Assembly: GCA_028284105.1 (NCBI GenBank)
Contig: JANQSK010000671.1
Location: forward strand, 1 to 6,807
Source: Anaerolineae bacterium
GTDB taxonomy: Bacteria > Chloroflexota > Anaerolineae > Promineifilales > Promineifilaceae
DNA length: 6,807 nucleotides
Reading direction: 5' to 3'
Shown here: piece after piece, positions 1-5,811 of the stretch
Layout of the letters: each line of letters opens with the position of its first letter
Numbering within the stretch: position 1 is the stretch's first letter
Made by a program: the position numbers and the translations under genes
Notes under the pieces: generated by a model
The model's input: only the letters and a program-made list of their open reading frames with translations
Told to the model about the DNA's origin: nothing
Database searches by the model: none

Positions 1-495
1 CTTCACTTCGATACCAGGCGCATCAATGCCAAGCATGACAAGATCCCGCTTCCGCTTTTTCCAGGCGGGCGTCACAGAACGGGGTGGGGTTGCGTTTAAG
101 AACTCTTCTACCCCTTCATCACCCAATCGCATAATGACAAAACGATGGCAGGATACAAAGGTGACTTCACCACACGCGGGGTGAATCTCTTCGTCTACAG
201 CTTTTGTCCACAGGCGCATGCGTGCTCGTTCCAGAGGCGTGGCAGGCACTAAGGATGGCCCATCAAACGATTCATCGATGTATTCACAGATGACAGTTGA
301 TTCAACGATGACCTGCCCGTTGTGAACAATCGTCGGTACAACAGCCTTCGGATTTAGTTTCATATAATCTGGGTCGAACTGGTCACCCGCTAAAATATCA
401 AGATAGTGGCTCTTCCATTCAACACCTTTTTCAGCCAACGCAAAGCGCACTTTCGCCGCACATACAGATGATCCATGATGATATAGGTCTAACAT
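1..495 (-). CDS. Glutathione S-transferase-like protein, LigF/beta-etherase-like (partial, C-terminus outside window)
   Basis: The frame is open from an ATG at 495-493 to the window edge, giving 165 residues with no stop. Residues 1-77 read as the thioredoxin-fold GST N-terminal domain: a beta-strand MLDLYHH, then SSVCAAKVRFALAEKG (9-24) where S9, S10 or C12 would be the thiol-activating residue, a cis-proline at V53-P54 within NPKAVVPT, and the glutathione-binding pair E65-S66 in VESTVICEYI. From about residue 85 the all-helical C-terminal domain starts (PLERARMRLWTKAVDE). The ESTVICEY and RMRLWTKWVDE-type segments remind me of the LigF beta-aryl-etherase group, recalled from memory, so the GST family is firm and the subgroup tentative. 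The start is fixed by AAGGAG (508-503) seven nt upstream of ATG. It is the last gene visible of the minus-strand cluster, following the two CxxC proteins by 113 nt. It probably conjugates or cleaves an electrophilic or aromatic intermediate in the cytoplasm; the actual substrate is unknown. Confidence 0.85.
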   Translation of the reverse strand, partial: MLDLYHHGSSVCAAKVRFALAEKGVEWKSHYLDILAGDQFDPDYMKLNPKAVVPTIVHNGQVIVESTVICEYIDESFDGPSLVPATPLERARMRLWTKAVDEEIHPACGEVTFVSCHRFVIMRLGDEGVEEFLNATPPRSVTPAWKKRKRDLVMLGIDAPGIEVK

Positions 496-608
496 AATTG
501 GTCTCCTTTTAGATATCAGCATTTTAGCTTGTCAGCTTGTTAGCCTTCAGCTTTTCTATTCTCTTTGCTCTTTTCTTTTTACTGTCTACTCTTTTTCTAA
601 AACCTGAA
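496..608 (-). other. Intergenic spacer, purine-rich on the coding strand, with short imperfect repeats
   Basis: These 113 nt lie between the stop of the second CxxC gene and the GST-like start. On the transcribed-sense (minus) strand the first half is strongly A/G-rich (about 600 down to 545). It is followed by degenerate repeats of AAGCTGA/AAGCTAA type (about 550-515) and the Shine-Dalgarno AAGGAG at 508-503. I see no hairpin followed by a T-run, so no intrinsic terminator, and no convincing -35/-10 pair. Read-through from upstream is therefore the simplest reading, though an internal promoter cannot be excluded. Confidence 0.5.
503..508 (-). promoter_or_regulatory. Ribosome binding site of the GST-like gene
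   Basis: AAGGAG on the minus strand ends seven nt before the ATG at 495-493. It settles the start of a gene whose other end is missing from the window. Confidence 0.75.
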
Positions 609-1187
609 TTATTTATTCCGTTCTACCCACCCCATATTGATTGGATGCGCCTTCCGTTGTTCGCTTGATTCACCGGTATGTTTGCCAATGTTCCAGCCCA
701 CATCAGATAGATTTTCAGTTGCCCAATCAACGGATTCCTGATCGGTGACCGTGGCAATGGTATCATTCCAACGGTTGAGCCAAGCAGCCAAACTGCTCAC
801 GGCTAATATTTCAATGATTTGGGTGTTTGAATAATGCTTGCGCAACGCTTCAAAATGTTCTGGTTTGGCGGCATTGGGTATTTGAGCTGCAGCCCGAACC
901 AAATTAAAAGCTGCTCGCTCCCCATCTGTGAACAAATCGGATGTTTCATACTCCCAAAGGGCACGAATGCGTTCAGTTTCAACGCCCATTGAGTTGAGTC
1001 GGAAAGCCCCATGTGATTGGCAATGAGTACAGCCACTTGCAAGGCTAGCCATTGTAAACAGCTCGCTTTTGAATTGCTTTGGAATCTCTTTATCTTGCTG
1101 AACCGTTTTAACCAGCTTCGTGAAGGCTGTTCGTAATTCAGGCCAATGATCCATTTCAAACTCTTGGCGGTTGTTATAATCACTCAT
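609..1187 (-). CDS. Carboxymuconolactone decarboxylase/AhpD-family CxxC protein, copy B
   Basis: A 192-residue protein starting MSDYNNRQEF. The AhpD-type centre is SGCTHCQSHG with C53, C56 and H59, preceded by E42 at about the distance seen in AhpD. Such proteins are small helical cytoplasmic enzymes that use the CxxC pair and a nearby His/Glu as peroxide-reducing or related thiol redox centres, or, in true carboxymuconolactone decarboxylases, act without the Cys pair. The His lies three residues after the second Cys, not four as in classical AhpD. The frame stays open upstream to an ATG at 1286, but that extension lies inside the preceding gene. The ATG at 1187-1185 matches the N-terminus of the neighbouring paralogue residue for residue, so I take it. 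It overlaps the upstream stop by 8 nt (ATGAGTGA), which implies translational coupling; its own Shine-Dalgarno is poor. Ungapped against copy A it is identical at 151 of 192 residues. The physiological substrate is unknown. Confidence 0.9.
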   Translation of the reverse strand: MSDYNNRQEFEMDHWPELRTAFTKLVKTVQQDKEIPKQFKSELFTMASLASGCTHCQSHGAFRLNSMGVETERIRALWEYETSDLFTDGERAAFNLVRAAAQIPNAAKPEHFEALRKHYSNTQIIEILAVSSLAAWLNRWNDTIATVTDQESVDWATENLSDVGWNIGKHTGESSEQRKAHPINMGWVERNK

Positions 1188-1770
1188 CTTTTGCCGTTCT
1201 CTCTTTGATCCAGCCCATATTGATGGGATGCGCTTTGCGTTGCTCGCTGTCATCGCCCGTGTGTTTGCCAATATGCCAACCCACATCAGTCAGATTTTCA
1301 GTTGCCCAATCGACCGATTCTTGGTCGGTGACCGTGGCAATGGTGTCGTTCCACCGATTGAGCCATGCAGCTGCTGAATTGACCGCTAAAATTTCGATGA
1401 TTTGTGTGTTTGTGAAATATTTACGCAGTTTTTCGAAATGTTCCGGCGTCGCAGCATTGGGTATTTGGGCTGCTGCTCGAACCAGATCAAGCGCCGCGCG
1501 CTCTCCATCTGAAAAGAGATCGGATGTTTCATATTCCCAGATGGCACGAATACGCTCGGTTTCAACGCCCATTGCATTGAGATGAAATGCTCCATGTGAT
1601 TGACAATGCTGACAACCGCTGGCGTAGCTGGCCATCGTAAAAATCTCTTGTTTGAATTGCTCGCTAAGTTCTCTATCACTCCAGACGAGTTGAACCAAAT
1701 TATTAAAGGCTTGGCGTAAATCAGGCCAATGCCCCATTTCGAATTCTTGACGATTATTGTATTCAGTCAT
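1180..1770 (-). CDS. Carboxymuconolactone decarboxylase/AhpD-family CxxC protein, copy A
   Basis: A 196-residue protein starting MTEYNNRQEF, led by a strong AAGGAGG (1787-1781) ten nt upstream. The redox centre SGCQHCQSHG gives C53, C56 and H59, with E42 upstream, the Glu-Cys-Cys-His set expected of AhpD-like peroxidases. Residues about 90-150 (DGERAALDLVRAAAQ and the helix around NTQIIEILAVNSAAAWLNRW) fit the helical CMD core. The tail of about 45 residues after VTDQESVDWATENL, rich in His, Gly and charged residues and ending in PINMGW, is shared by both copies and longer than a minimal CMD domain. It follows the amidohydrolase by 120 nt and overlaps copy B by 8 nt. A role in peroxide or thiol chemistry tied to the catabolic enzymes around it is likely but inferred. 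A ring-opening lactone decarboxylase role is less likely because the CxxC pair is intact. Confidence 0.9.
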   Translation of the reverse strand: MTEYNNRQEFEMGHWPDLRQAFNNLVQLVWSDRELSEQFKQEIFTMASYASGCQHCQSHGAFHLNAMGVETERIRAIWEYETSDLFSDGERAALDLVRAAAQIPNAATPEHFEKLRKYFTNTQIIEILAVNSAAAWLNRWNDTIATVTDQESVDWATENLTDVGWHIGKHTGDDSEQRKAHPINMGWIKERTAKDE

Positions 1771-1890
1771 AATTCTTTGGCCTCCTTGAACATCGTGAGT
1801 AATGCATGATGTGTAGAATAGCTCTGCTTACGAACTGTTTCCTATGCTGTTCATCCAACATTTCATCACTTGAAACGAGGAAATCCTCTT
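1771..1890 (-). other. Intergenic region upstream of the CxxC gene pair
   Basis: These 120 nt separate the amidohydrolase stop from copy A. They carry the Shine-Dalgarno AAGGAGG at 1787-1781. A short inverted pair GAGGA/TCCTC (1877-1888) has only a 2-nt centre and no T-run on the minus strand, so it is not a convincing terminator. A TATTCT-like -10 can be found but has no matching -35, so I do not call a promoter. A 32-codon frame (1861-1763) crosses the region and overlaps the copy A start; it has no clear ribosome binding site and I do not call it a gene. Confidence 0.5.
1781..1787 (-). promoter_or_regulatory. Strong ribosome binding site of CxxC copy A
   Basis: AAGGAGG on the minus strand stands ten nt before the ATG at 1770-1768. 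It is the best Shine-Dalgarno match in the window and suggests high translation of copy A, with copy B fed by the 8-nt overlap. Confidence 0.8.
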
Positions 1891-2904
1891 TTAAATATCT
1901 AGCTTCATAAGCCGAACTGCATTGTCTTGATAAATCTTTTGGCGATCTGTGTCTGAAATATCCCAGCTATCGATTAATCGCATCGTCTCGCGAATGTAGC
2001 CTGGGCCTTTTTCGGGATCGAATGGAGAATCAGATGCAAAGACGATGTGGTCGGCGCCAAAGAACTCCATGCCGCAGATGAGGGCCCCAAGTGACCCAAA
2101 GGTGCAGGTATCGCCGTAGAACATTTTGAAGTAGTCCAACGGCCGTTTCTTCAACCCCTCTCTAATTCCAACAAGGTCATAATCTGACGTTCGTGCTCCG
2201 AGTTGATCATTTCCGGGCCCTACTCGACCAGCATGGAACGGGGTGTTGCCGCCCATATGATGGGTGATGACCTTGAGATTAGGGAATTTGTCCATCAAGC
2301 CGCTATAAATAAGACGAGCCATCATGGCGCTCGTTTCATAAGGCCAGCCAAATGTCCACCAAATTTCATACCAAGAACGTTCTTCACCGATATAATCTGG
2401 GTGGGTGGCAACGCGGGTTGGGTGAACCCAAATTGGCAAATCATGGTGCGCCATTCGCTCAAATAACGGCAAAAATTGGGGTTGGTCTAGAGCTTTTCCG
2501 TTCACATTGGTAAAAACCTGAACCCCTCTGGCCCCTAAATCGTTGATGGCGTGGTCAATTTCTGGGGCAATTGCTTCTTCATTGTCCATTGGCACGGCCG
2601 CAATGAACCCAAGAAATCGGTCATCCATTTCCACAATCTTTGCCATGCCATCGTTGGCAATACGGCATAATTCGGCAGAATCTTCTGGTGTGCCAATCAT
2701 TTCAGTTGGCGGCATGGCCATCGACACAATTTGTCGATAGTCGTCGCCAAACTCTTCAAGCTGGCGTAATCGCAAATCCATATCCGTTAATGATGGAATG
2801 TTGCGCATTCGCTTGACAATGTTGGGCATATTGGGGTTGATCTCATTCATCCGCTCAACAAATTTAATGGGGAGCAAATGATTGAAGACATCAATTTTTA
2901 GCAT
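1891..2904 (-). CDS. Amidohydrolase family protein, ACMSD-like (Amidohydro_2) probable decarboxylase or hydratase
   Basis: A 337-residue cytoplasmic TIM-barrel metal enzyme of the family containing aminocarboxymuconate-semialdehyde decarboxylase, gamma-resorcylate decarboxylase and related aromatic or dienoic acid decarboxylases. Landmarks are the N-terminal strand IDVFNHLLP (4-12), LPIWVHPTR with metal-ligand H161, WTFGWPYET (183-191), the FPNLKVITHHMGG strand with H215/H216 as the usual catalytic base region, and FASDSPF with D292, the usual last metal ligand. The usual HxH at the end of strand 1 is F7-x-H9 here, so the first His is missing. Length is normal for the family. The start ATG is 3 nt after the transporter stop, and its Shine-Dalgarno AAAGGAA (2917-2911) lies inside the last transporter codons, so expression is tied to the importer. 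It probably acts on the imported solute or a product of it. It could instead be a hydratase (LigJ-like) or a hydrolase; family assignment is firm, reaction and substrate are not. Confidence 0.88.
   Translation of the reverse strand: MLKIDVFNHLLPIKFVERMNEINPNMPNIVKRMRNIPSLTDMDLRLRQLEEFGDDYRQIVSMAMPPTEMIGTPEDSAELCRIANDGMAKIVEMDDRFLGFIAAVPMDNEEAIAPEIDHAINDLGARGVQVFTNVNGKALDQPQFLPLFERMAHHDLPIWVHPTRVATHPDYIGEERSWYEIWWTFGWPYETSAMMARLIYSGLMDKFPNLKVITHHMGGNTPFHAGRVGPGNDQLGARTSDYDLVGIREGLKKRPLDYFKMFYGDTCTFGSLGALICGMEFFGADHIVFASDSPFDPEKGPGYIRETMRLIDSWDISDTDRQKIYQDNAVRLMKLDI
2138..2147. repeat. AACGGCCGTT palindrome, exact copy 1
   Basis: Perfect 10-bp palindrome inside the amidohydrolase, read in the phase AA-CGG-CCG-TT (Arg254-Pro255). 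Confidence 0.7.
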
Positions 2905-2907
2905 TGC

Positions 2908-4788
2908 TTATTCCTTTGTTGTGAAATCAATTTCATTTAAGCGAAGGCAGCGGGCTACCCGTTTGCCGGTAACGGCCGTTAATTCAACCTGCCCTTCTTT
3001 ACATTTTTCAACCGCAAATTTGCAGCGTGGATGGAAGCGACAGCCTGTTGGCCACGCGCTGGGTGGAGGGACTAAGCCATCAATGACAGGGAGCTTGTTA
3101 TCGGAACGTCCGTTGTGCGGCAATGTTTCCAACAATGCTTTGGTGTAAGGATGGCGCGGATTAGAAAACAGTTCTTCCGCTGTTCCTACCTCCACAACTT
3201 CACCGGCATACATCACAGCAACGCGATCCGCGATTTCAGCCACTACGCCCAAATCATGCGTGATAAATAGAATCGCCATGCCAAACTCTTTTTGCAGTTG
3301 CGTTAAGAGATCTAAGATTTGCCCTTGTACCGTCACATCAAGCGCTGTAGATGGCTCATCTGCAATTAAAAGTCGGGGTTCACATGAGAGCGCCAAAGCA
3401 ATACCGACACGTTGTGCCATTCCACCAGAAAGCTGATGTGGATATTCATCAAGCCGTCGTTCTGGATCTGGGATTTGCACGGTTCTTAGCAATTGCAATG
3501 CTCGTTCGCGGGCGGCCGCCTTACTCATGCCTTTATGAATGGTAAGGCGGTCAATGAGTTGGGTCGCGACAGTCATGGAGGGATTTAAAGCGGCCCAAGG
3601 TTCTTGGAAGATAATGGCAATATCATTACCACGAATCTTGTTCAAGTCTGCTTCACTGAGCATTGTAATCTCACGCCCTTCAAATTGAACCGACCCTTGG
3701 GTAACTTGTCCAGGAGCTGGAACGAGCCCTAATGCTGAGAGAGCTGTCATGCTTTTGCCGGAGCCAGATTCACCCACCAAGCCTAATGTTTCACCCGGAA
3801 ATATCTCAAGAGAAACATCTTGAAGAATTGTGAGGTTTTGTTTGTTGGAGCCAGGAAACTGTACTTCTAAACCACGAACGGAGAGCGTTGCTTCAGTGGC
3901 ATGTTGGTAAGAAACGGCCGTTTTCCCCAAGCGCTTTCTAGTCGCAGTTAACTGATTATTTCGCGTATCACGGCCAATTGCATCCCGTATGCCATCCCCC
4001 AACAAATTAAAGGCAATGACTGTCAAAACTAAGGCTAGTCCAGGCGGAACAACACCCCACGGATGCTGTCGTAAACGCGCTTGCCCTTCAGCCAACATTC
4101 GACCCCATGCGGGTTCACCTGCATTAACACCCAGCCCTAGAAAGCTAAAGGTTGCTTCCAGAATAAGAACAGCACTTGAAATAATAGCTACTTGGACAAT
4201 GAGAGACGGTGCGATGTTTGGTAAAATATGCCGGAAGAGAATGCGAACAGTTGGTATCCCACCCACTTTTGCCCCGTCTACGTAAAGCTCAGACTTTTCA
4301 GAGATCATCACACCACGCGTGAGACGGGCAAAGCGAGAGGAAAAAACGATTCCTAGTGCAATCATTGCACTATTTAGACCGCTCCCCAAAATCGCTACAA
4401 TGGCAAACCCTAGCATAATTGCTGGCACGGTAAAGATGACGTCAATGATCCAGCTAATGACGCGGTCAATTTGGCCACCAAAATAGCCAGCCACCAGTCC
4501 AACAGGCACTCCAGTAAACACGGCGATGCCCAAACTGACAAAGAGAGCCTGAAAGGCAAAGCGAGCTCCAAAGATGACTCGACTAAATAAATCACGACCA
4601 AAATCGTCGGTGCCTAGCCAATGATCTCCAGAGGGAGTCCCAAACCGAGCAATGAGATTTTGCTCCATTGGTTCGAATGGTGTGATGACGTTGGCAAATA
4701 GGGCTAAGAAGGCGAGTATGATGAGATAGATAACGGCCGTAAATGTGAACGGATCTCTGAGCAGCCTGCGCCAAAATGTACTTCTCAT
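2908..4788 (-). CDS. Fused DppC-type permease and DppD-type ATP-binding protein of a peptide-type ABC importer
   Basis: A single 626-residue frame joins two normally separate subunits. Residues 1-275 are a DppC/OppC permease: first membrane helix about 15-35, the extracytoplasmic OppC signature DHWLGTDDFGRDLFSR (55-70), helices near 83-105, 113-135, 139-155, 195-216 and 245-265, and the ATPase-coupling EAA loop about 170-194 ending HILPNIAP. A charged linker (272-300) leads into the nucleotide-binding domain: Walker A GESGSGKS (339-346), Q-loop Q395, signature LSGGMAQR (453-460), Walker B LLIADEP with E478, and switch H511. The C-terminal oligopeptide extension has HPYTKALLETLP (546-557) and four cysteines, C583, C589, C596 and C614, the set that in DppD/OppD-type ATPases can hold an iron-sulphur cluster. 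All ATPase motifs are intact. It starts 1 nt after the DppB stop. Importers of this class normally use two ATPases; no DppF-like gene follows, as the amidohydrolase begins after 3 nt. Cargo may be a peptide or another small organic solute. Confidence 0.93.
   Translation of the reverse strand: MRSTFWRRLLRDPFTFTAVIYLIILAFLALFANVITPFEPMEQNLIARFGTPSGDHWLGTDDFGRDLFSRVIFGARFAFQALFVSLGIAVFTGVPVGLVAGYFGGQIDRVISWIIDVIFTVPAIMLGFAIVAILGSGLNSAMIALGIVFSSRFARLTRGVMISEKSELYVDGAKVGGIPTVRILFRHILPNIAPSLIVQVAIISSAVLILEATFSFLGLGVNAGEPAWGRMLAEGQARLRQHPWGVVPPGLALVLTVIAFNLLGDGIRDAIGRDTRNNQLTATRKRLGKTAVSYQHATEATLSVRGLEVQFPGSNKQNLTILQDVSLEIFPGETLGLVGESGSGKSMTALSALGLVPAPGQVTQGSVQFEGREITMLSEADLNKIRGNDIAIIFQEPWAALNPSMTVATQLIDRLTIHKGMSKAAARERALQLLRTVQIPDPERRLDEYPHQLSGGMAQRVGIALALSCEPRLLIADEPSTALDVTVQGQILDLLTQLQKEFGMAILFITHDLGVVAEIADRVAVMYAGEVVEVGTAEELFSNPRHPYTKALLETLPHNGRSDNKLPVIDGLVPPPSAWPTGCRFHPRCKFAVEKCKEGQVELTAVTGKRVARCLRLNEIDFTTKE
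2971..2980. repeat. AACGGCCGTT palindrome, exact copy 2
   Basis: Perfect copy near the 3' end of the fused transporter gene, in phase A-ACG-GCC-GTT (Thr604-Ala605-Val606). Confidence 0.7.
3913..3922. repeat. AACGGCCGTT palindrome, exact copy 3
   Basis: Perfect copy in the linker between permease and ATPase domains (Thr290-Ala291-Val292). Nine-of-ten variants lie at 4732-4741 (AACGGCCGTA) and 4930-4939 (AACGGCCGAT). Confidence 0.7.
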
Positions 4789-4789
4789 G

Positions 4790-5734
4790 CTAATCCAACC
4801 TCACTCGTGGATTTAGCCACGCATAGCTCAAATCGATCAGTAAACTGGAGATGGCAACAATCAGTGCGACGAGCACCATGCCCCCTTGAATGACAGGGAC
4901 ATCCTGATCAAGAACAGACTTAACCAATAAACGGCCGATTCCTGAAATATTAAATACTAATTCAATAACAAAAGTGGACCCCAAAATCACAGCAATTCGG
5001 AAACCAATCACCGTCACGACAGGAATCATTGCATTTCTGAGGGCGTATCGACTAACGATGCGCCAACGTGGAACACCTCCTGCTCTTGCCGCCTGAATAT
5101 ATTTCGACTGTAATACATTACTCATCGAGCTACGCATTTGTCGAGCGACAAGGGCACTCGTTGGGATAGCAAGCGCAATTGCAGGTAGGGTGATGCTATT
5201 GAGCCATTCACTAAACCCGTCCTGAATGGGAACATAGCCAATAGCTGGGAACCACCCTTGCTCAAGCGCAAAGTAGATGATGAGGATGATCCCGAGTAAA
5301 AAGCCCGGAACCCCAATTAAGGTTGAGGTAAGAATCGTAATAACCCTGTCAAGAATGGAACCAGGGTAAAGACCTGCCGAAATACCAAAAAACAAACCCA
5401 GCACAATGCCAAGTAATAACCCACCTACTGCAATTGACATAGTAGGTTGCAATCGTTCAAGCAACATTTCAGTAACAGGTCGTTCGGTGAGTACAGATTC
5501 GCCAAAATCACCGACAAGAGCACCACTCATCCAGCGAATAAAACGCTGTGGGAGCGGATCATTTAACCCCATTTGCTCTTCAAGGATGGCGATATTTTCC
5601 GGTGTTGCGGCATCTTGAAGCATCACCACAGCGGGACTGCCAGGAATCAAATCAACAAGAAAGAACGCCAAAATCCCAATCGATAAGATGAGTGGAATCG
5701 TAATGAGTAAGCGTTGCAGAATATAGCGTAGCAT
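4790..5734 (-). CDS. DppB/OppB-type ABC transporter permease
   Basis: A 314-residue inner-membrane protein of the DppB family. It begins with the typical MLRYILQRLLITIPLILSI helix (1-28), followed by an extracytoplasmic loop with GLNDPLPQRF (56-65) and GDFGESVLTERPV (75-87, matching the family GDLG.S pattern). Further membrane helices are about 99-120, 132-156, 180-198, 235-260 and 282-303. The EAA coupling loop is at 212-238, with AARAGGVPRWRIVSRYALRN preceding MIPVV. Length and motif order are normal. It would pair with the DppC half of the next gene to form the translocation channel. The ATG at 5734-5732 gives the canonical N-terminus, but it is preceded by GACGAACTTATAAA with no good Shine-Dalgarno, and a 15-bp hairpin stands 28 nt upstream. 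Permease output is therefore probably lower than that of the binding protein. Confidence 0.95.
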   Translation of the reverse strand: MLRYILQRLLITIPLILSIGILAFFLVDLIPGSPAVVMLQDAATPENIAILEEQMGLNDPLPQRFIRWMSGALVGDFGESVLTERPVTEMLLERLQPTMSIAVGGLLLGIVLGLFFGISAGLYPGSILDRVITILTSTLIGVPGFLLGIILIIYFALEQGWFPAIGYVPIQDGFSEWLNSITLPAIALAIPTSALVARQMRSSMSNVLQSKYIQAARAGGVPRWRIVSRYALRNAMIPVVTVIGFRIAVILGSTFVIELVFNISGIGRLLVKSVLDQDVPVIQGGMVLVALIVAISSLLIDLSYAWLNPRVRLD

Positions 5735-5761
5735 TTTATAAGTTCGTCTGTTGGTAGGTCA

Positions 5762-5795
5762 TCAGTTAGTCAGTAACAGATTACTGACTAACTGA
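5762..5795 (-). promoter_or_regulatory. Intercistronic perfect hairpin between binding protein and permease
   Basis: Two 15-nt arms (5762-5776 and 5781-5795) are exactly complementary around a 4-nt centre, CAGA on the plus strand. A weaker outer pair, TTGGTA (5751-5756) and TACCAA (5806-5811), can extend the structure. It begins 16 nt after the binding-protein stop. On the minus strand the sequence after it is not a T-run, so it is not a standard intrinsic terminator. By analogy with known binding-protein operons it probably shields the upstream mRNA from 3' exonuclease, or attenuates read-through. As DNA it is also a perfect dyad that a regulator could bind. Confidence 0.7.
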
Positions 5796-5811
5796 ATTAC
5801 TAATTTACCAA

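Larger units (their letters stand above)
609..1770 (-). repeat. Tandem gene duplication, ungapped 583-nt period
   Basis: The two CxxC genes are head-to-tail copies. Their start codons (1770 and 1187) and the codons for the PINMGW motif near their ends (CCCATATTGA at 1214-1223 and 631-640) are both offset by exactly 583 nt, so the alignment has no net indel over nearly the whole gene. Protein identity is 151/192. It is uneven: 18 differences in the first 50 residues against 18 in residues 51-180. Because 583 is not a multiple of three, the copies lie in different frames and overlap rather than fuse. Confidence 0.9.

Noticed and set aside
530..600. Promoter for the GST-like gene in the A/G-rich spacer
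   Set aside because: Only isolated -10-like words are visible and none has a -35 at suitable distance.
803..1183. 126-codon minus-strand frame inside CxxC copy B
   Set aside because: It lies in another frame of the conserved gene, and the matching frame over copy A (1386-1679) has the same shadow character from shared DNA rather than selection.
1205..1585. 126-codon open frame on the plus strand opposite CxxC copy A
   Set aside because: It is the antisense shadow of a conserved gene with intact family motifs, and its translation is Ser/Arg-rich with no recognisable fold.
1873..1890. GAGGA/TCCTC inverted pair followed by TTTT on the plus strand, considered as a terminator
   Set aside because: The stem is about 4-5 bp with a 2-4 nt loop, and the T-run is on the strand with no gene, so it cannot end minus-strand transcription.
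3511..3520. GGCGGCCGCC as another member of the AACGGCCGTT set
   Set aside because: It shares only the CGGCCG core and lacks the flanking AA/TT; it codes for an Ala-rich helix (AAARERA) in the ATPase. The core at 2595-2600 is rejected for the same lack of flanks.
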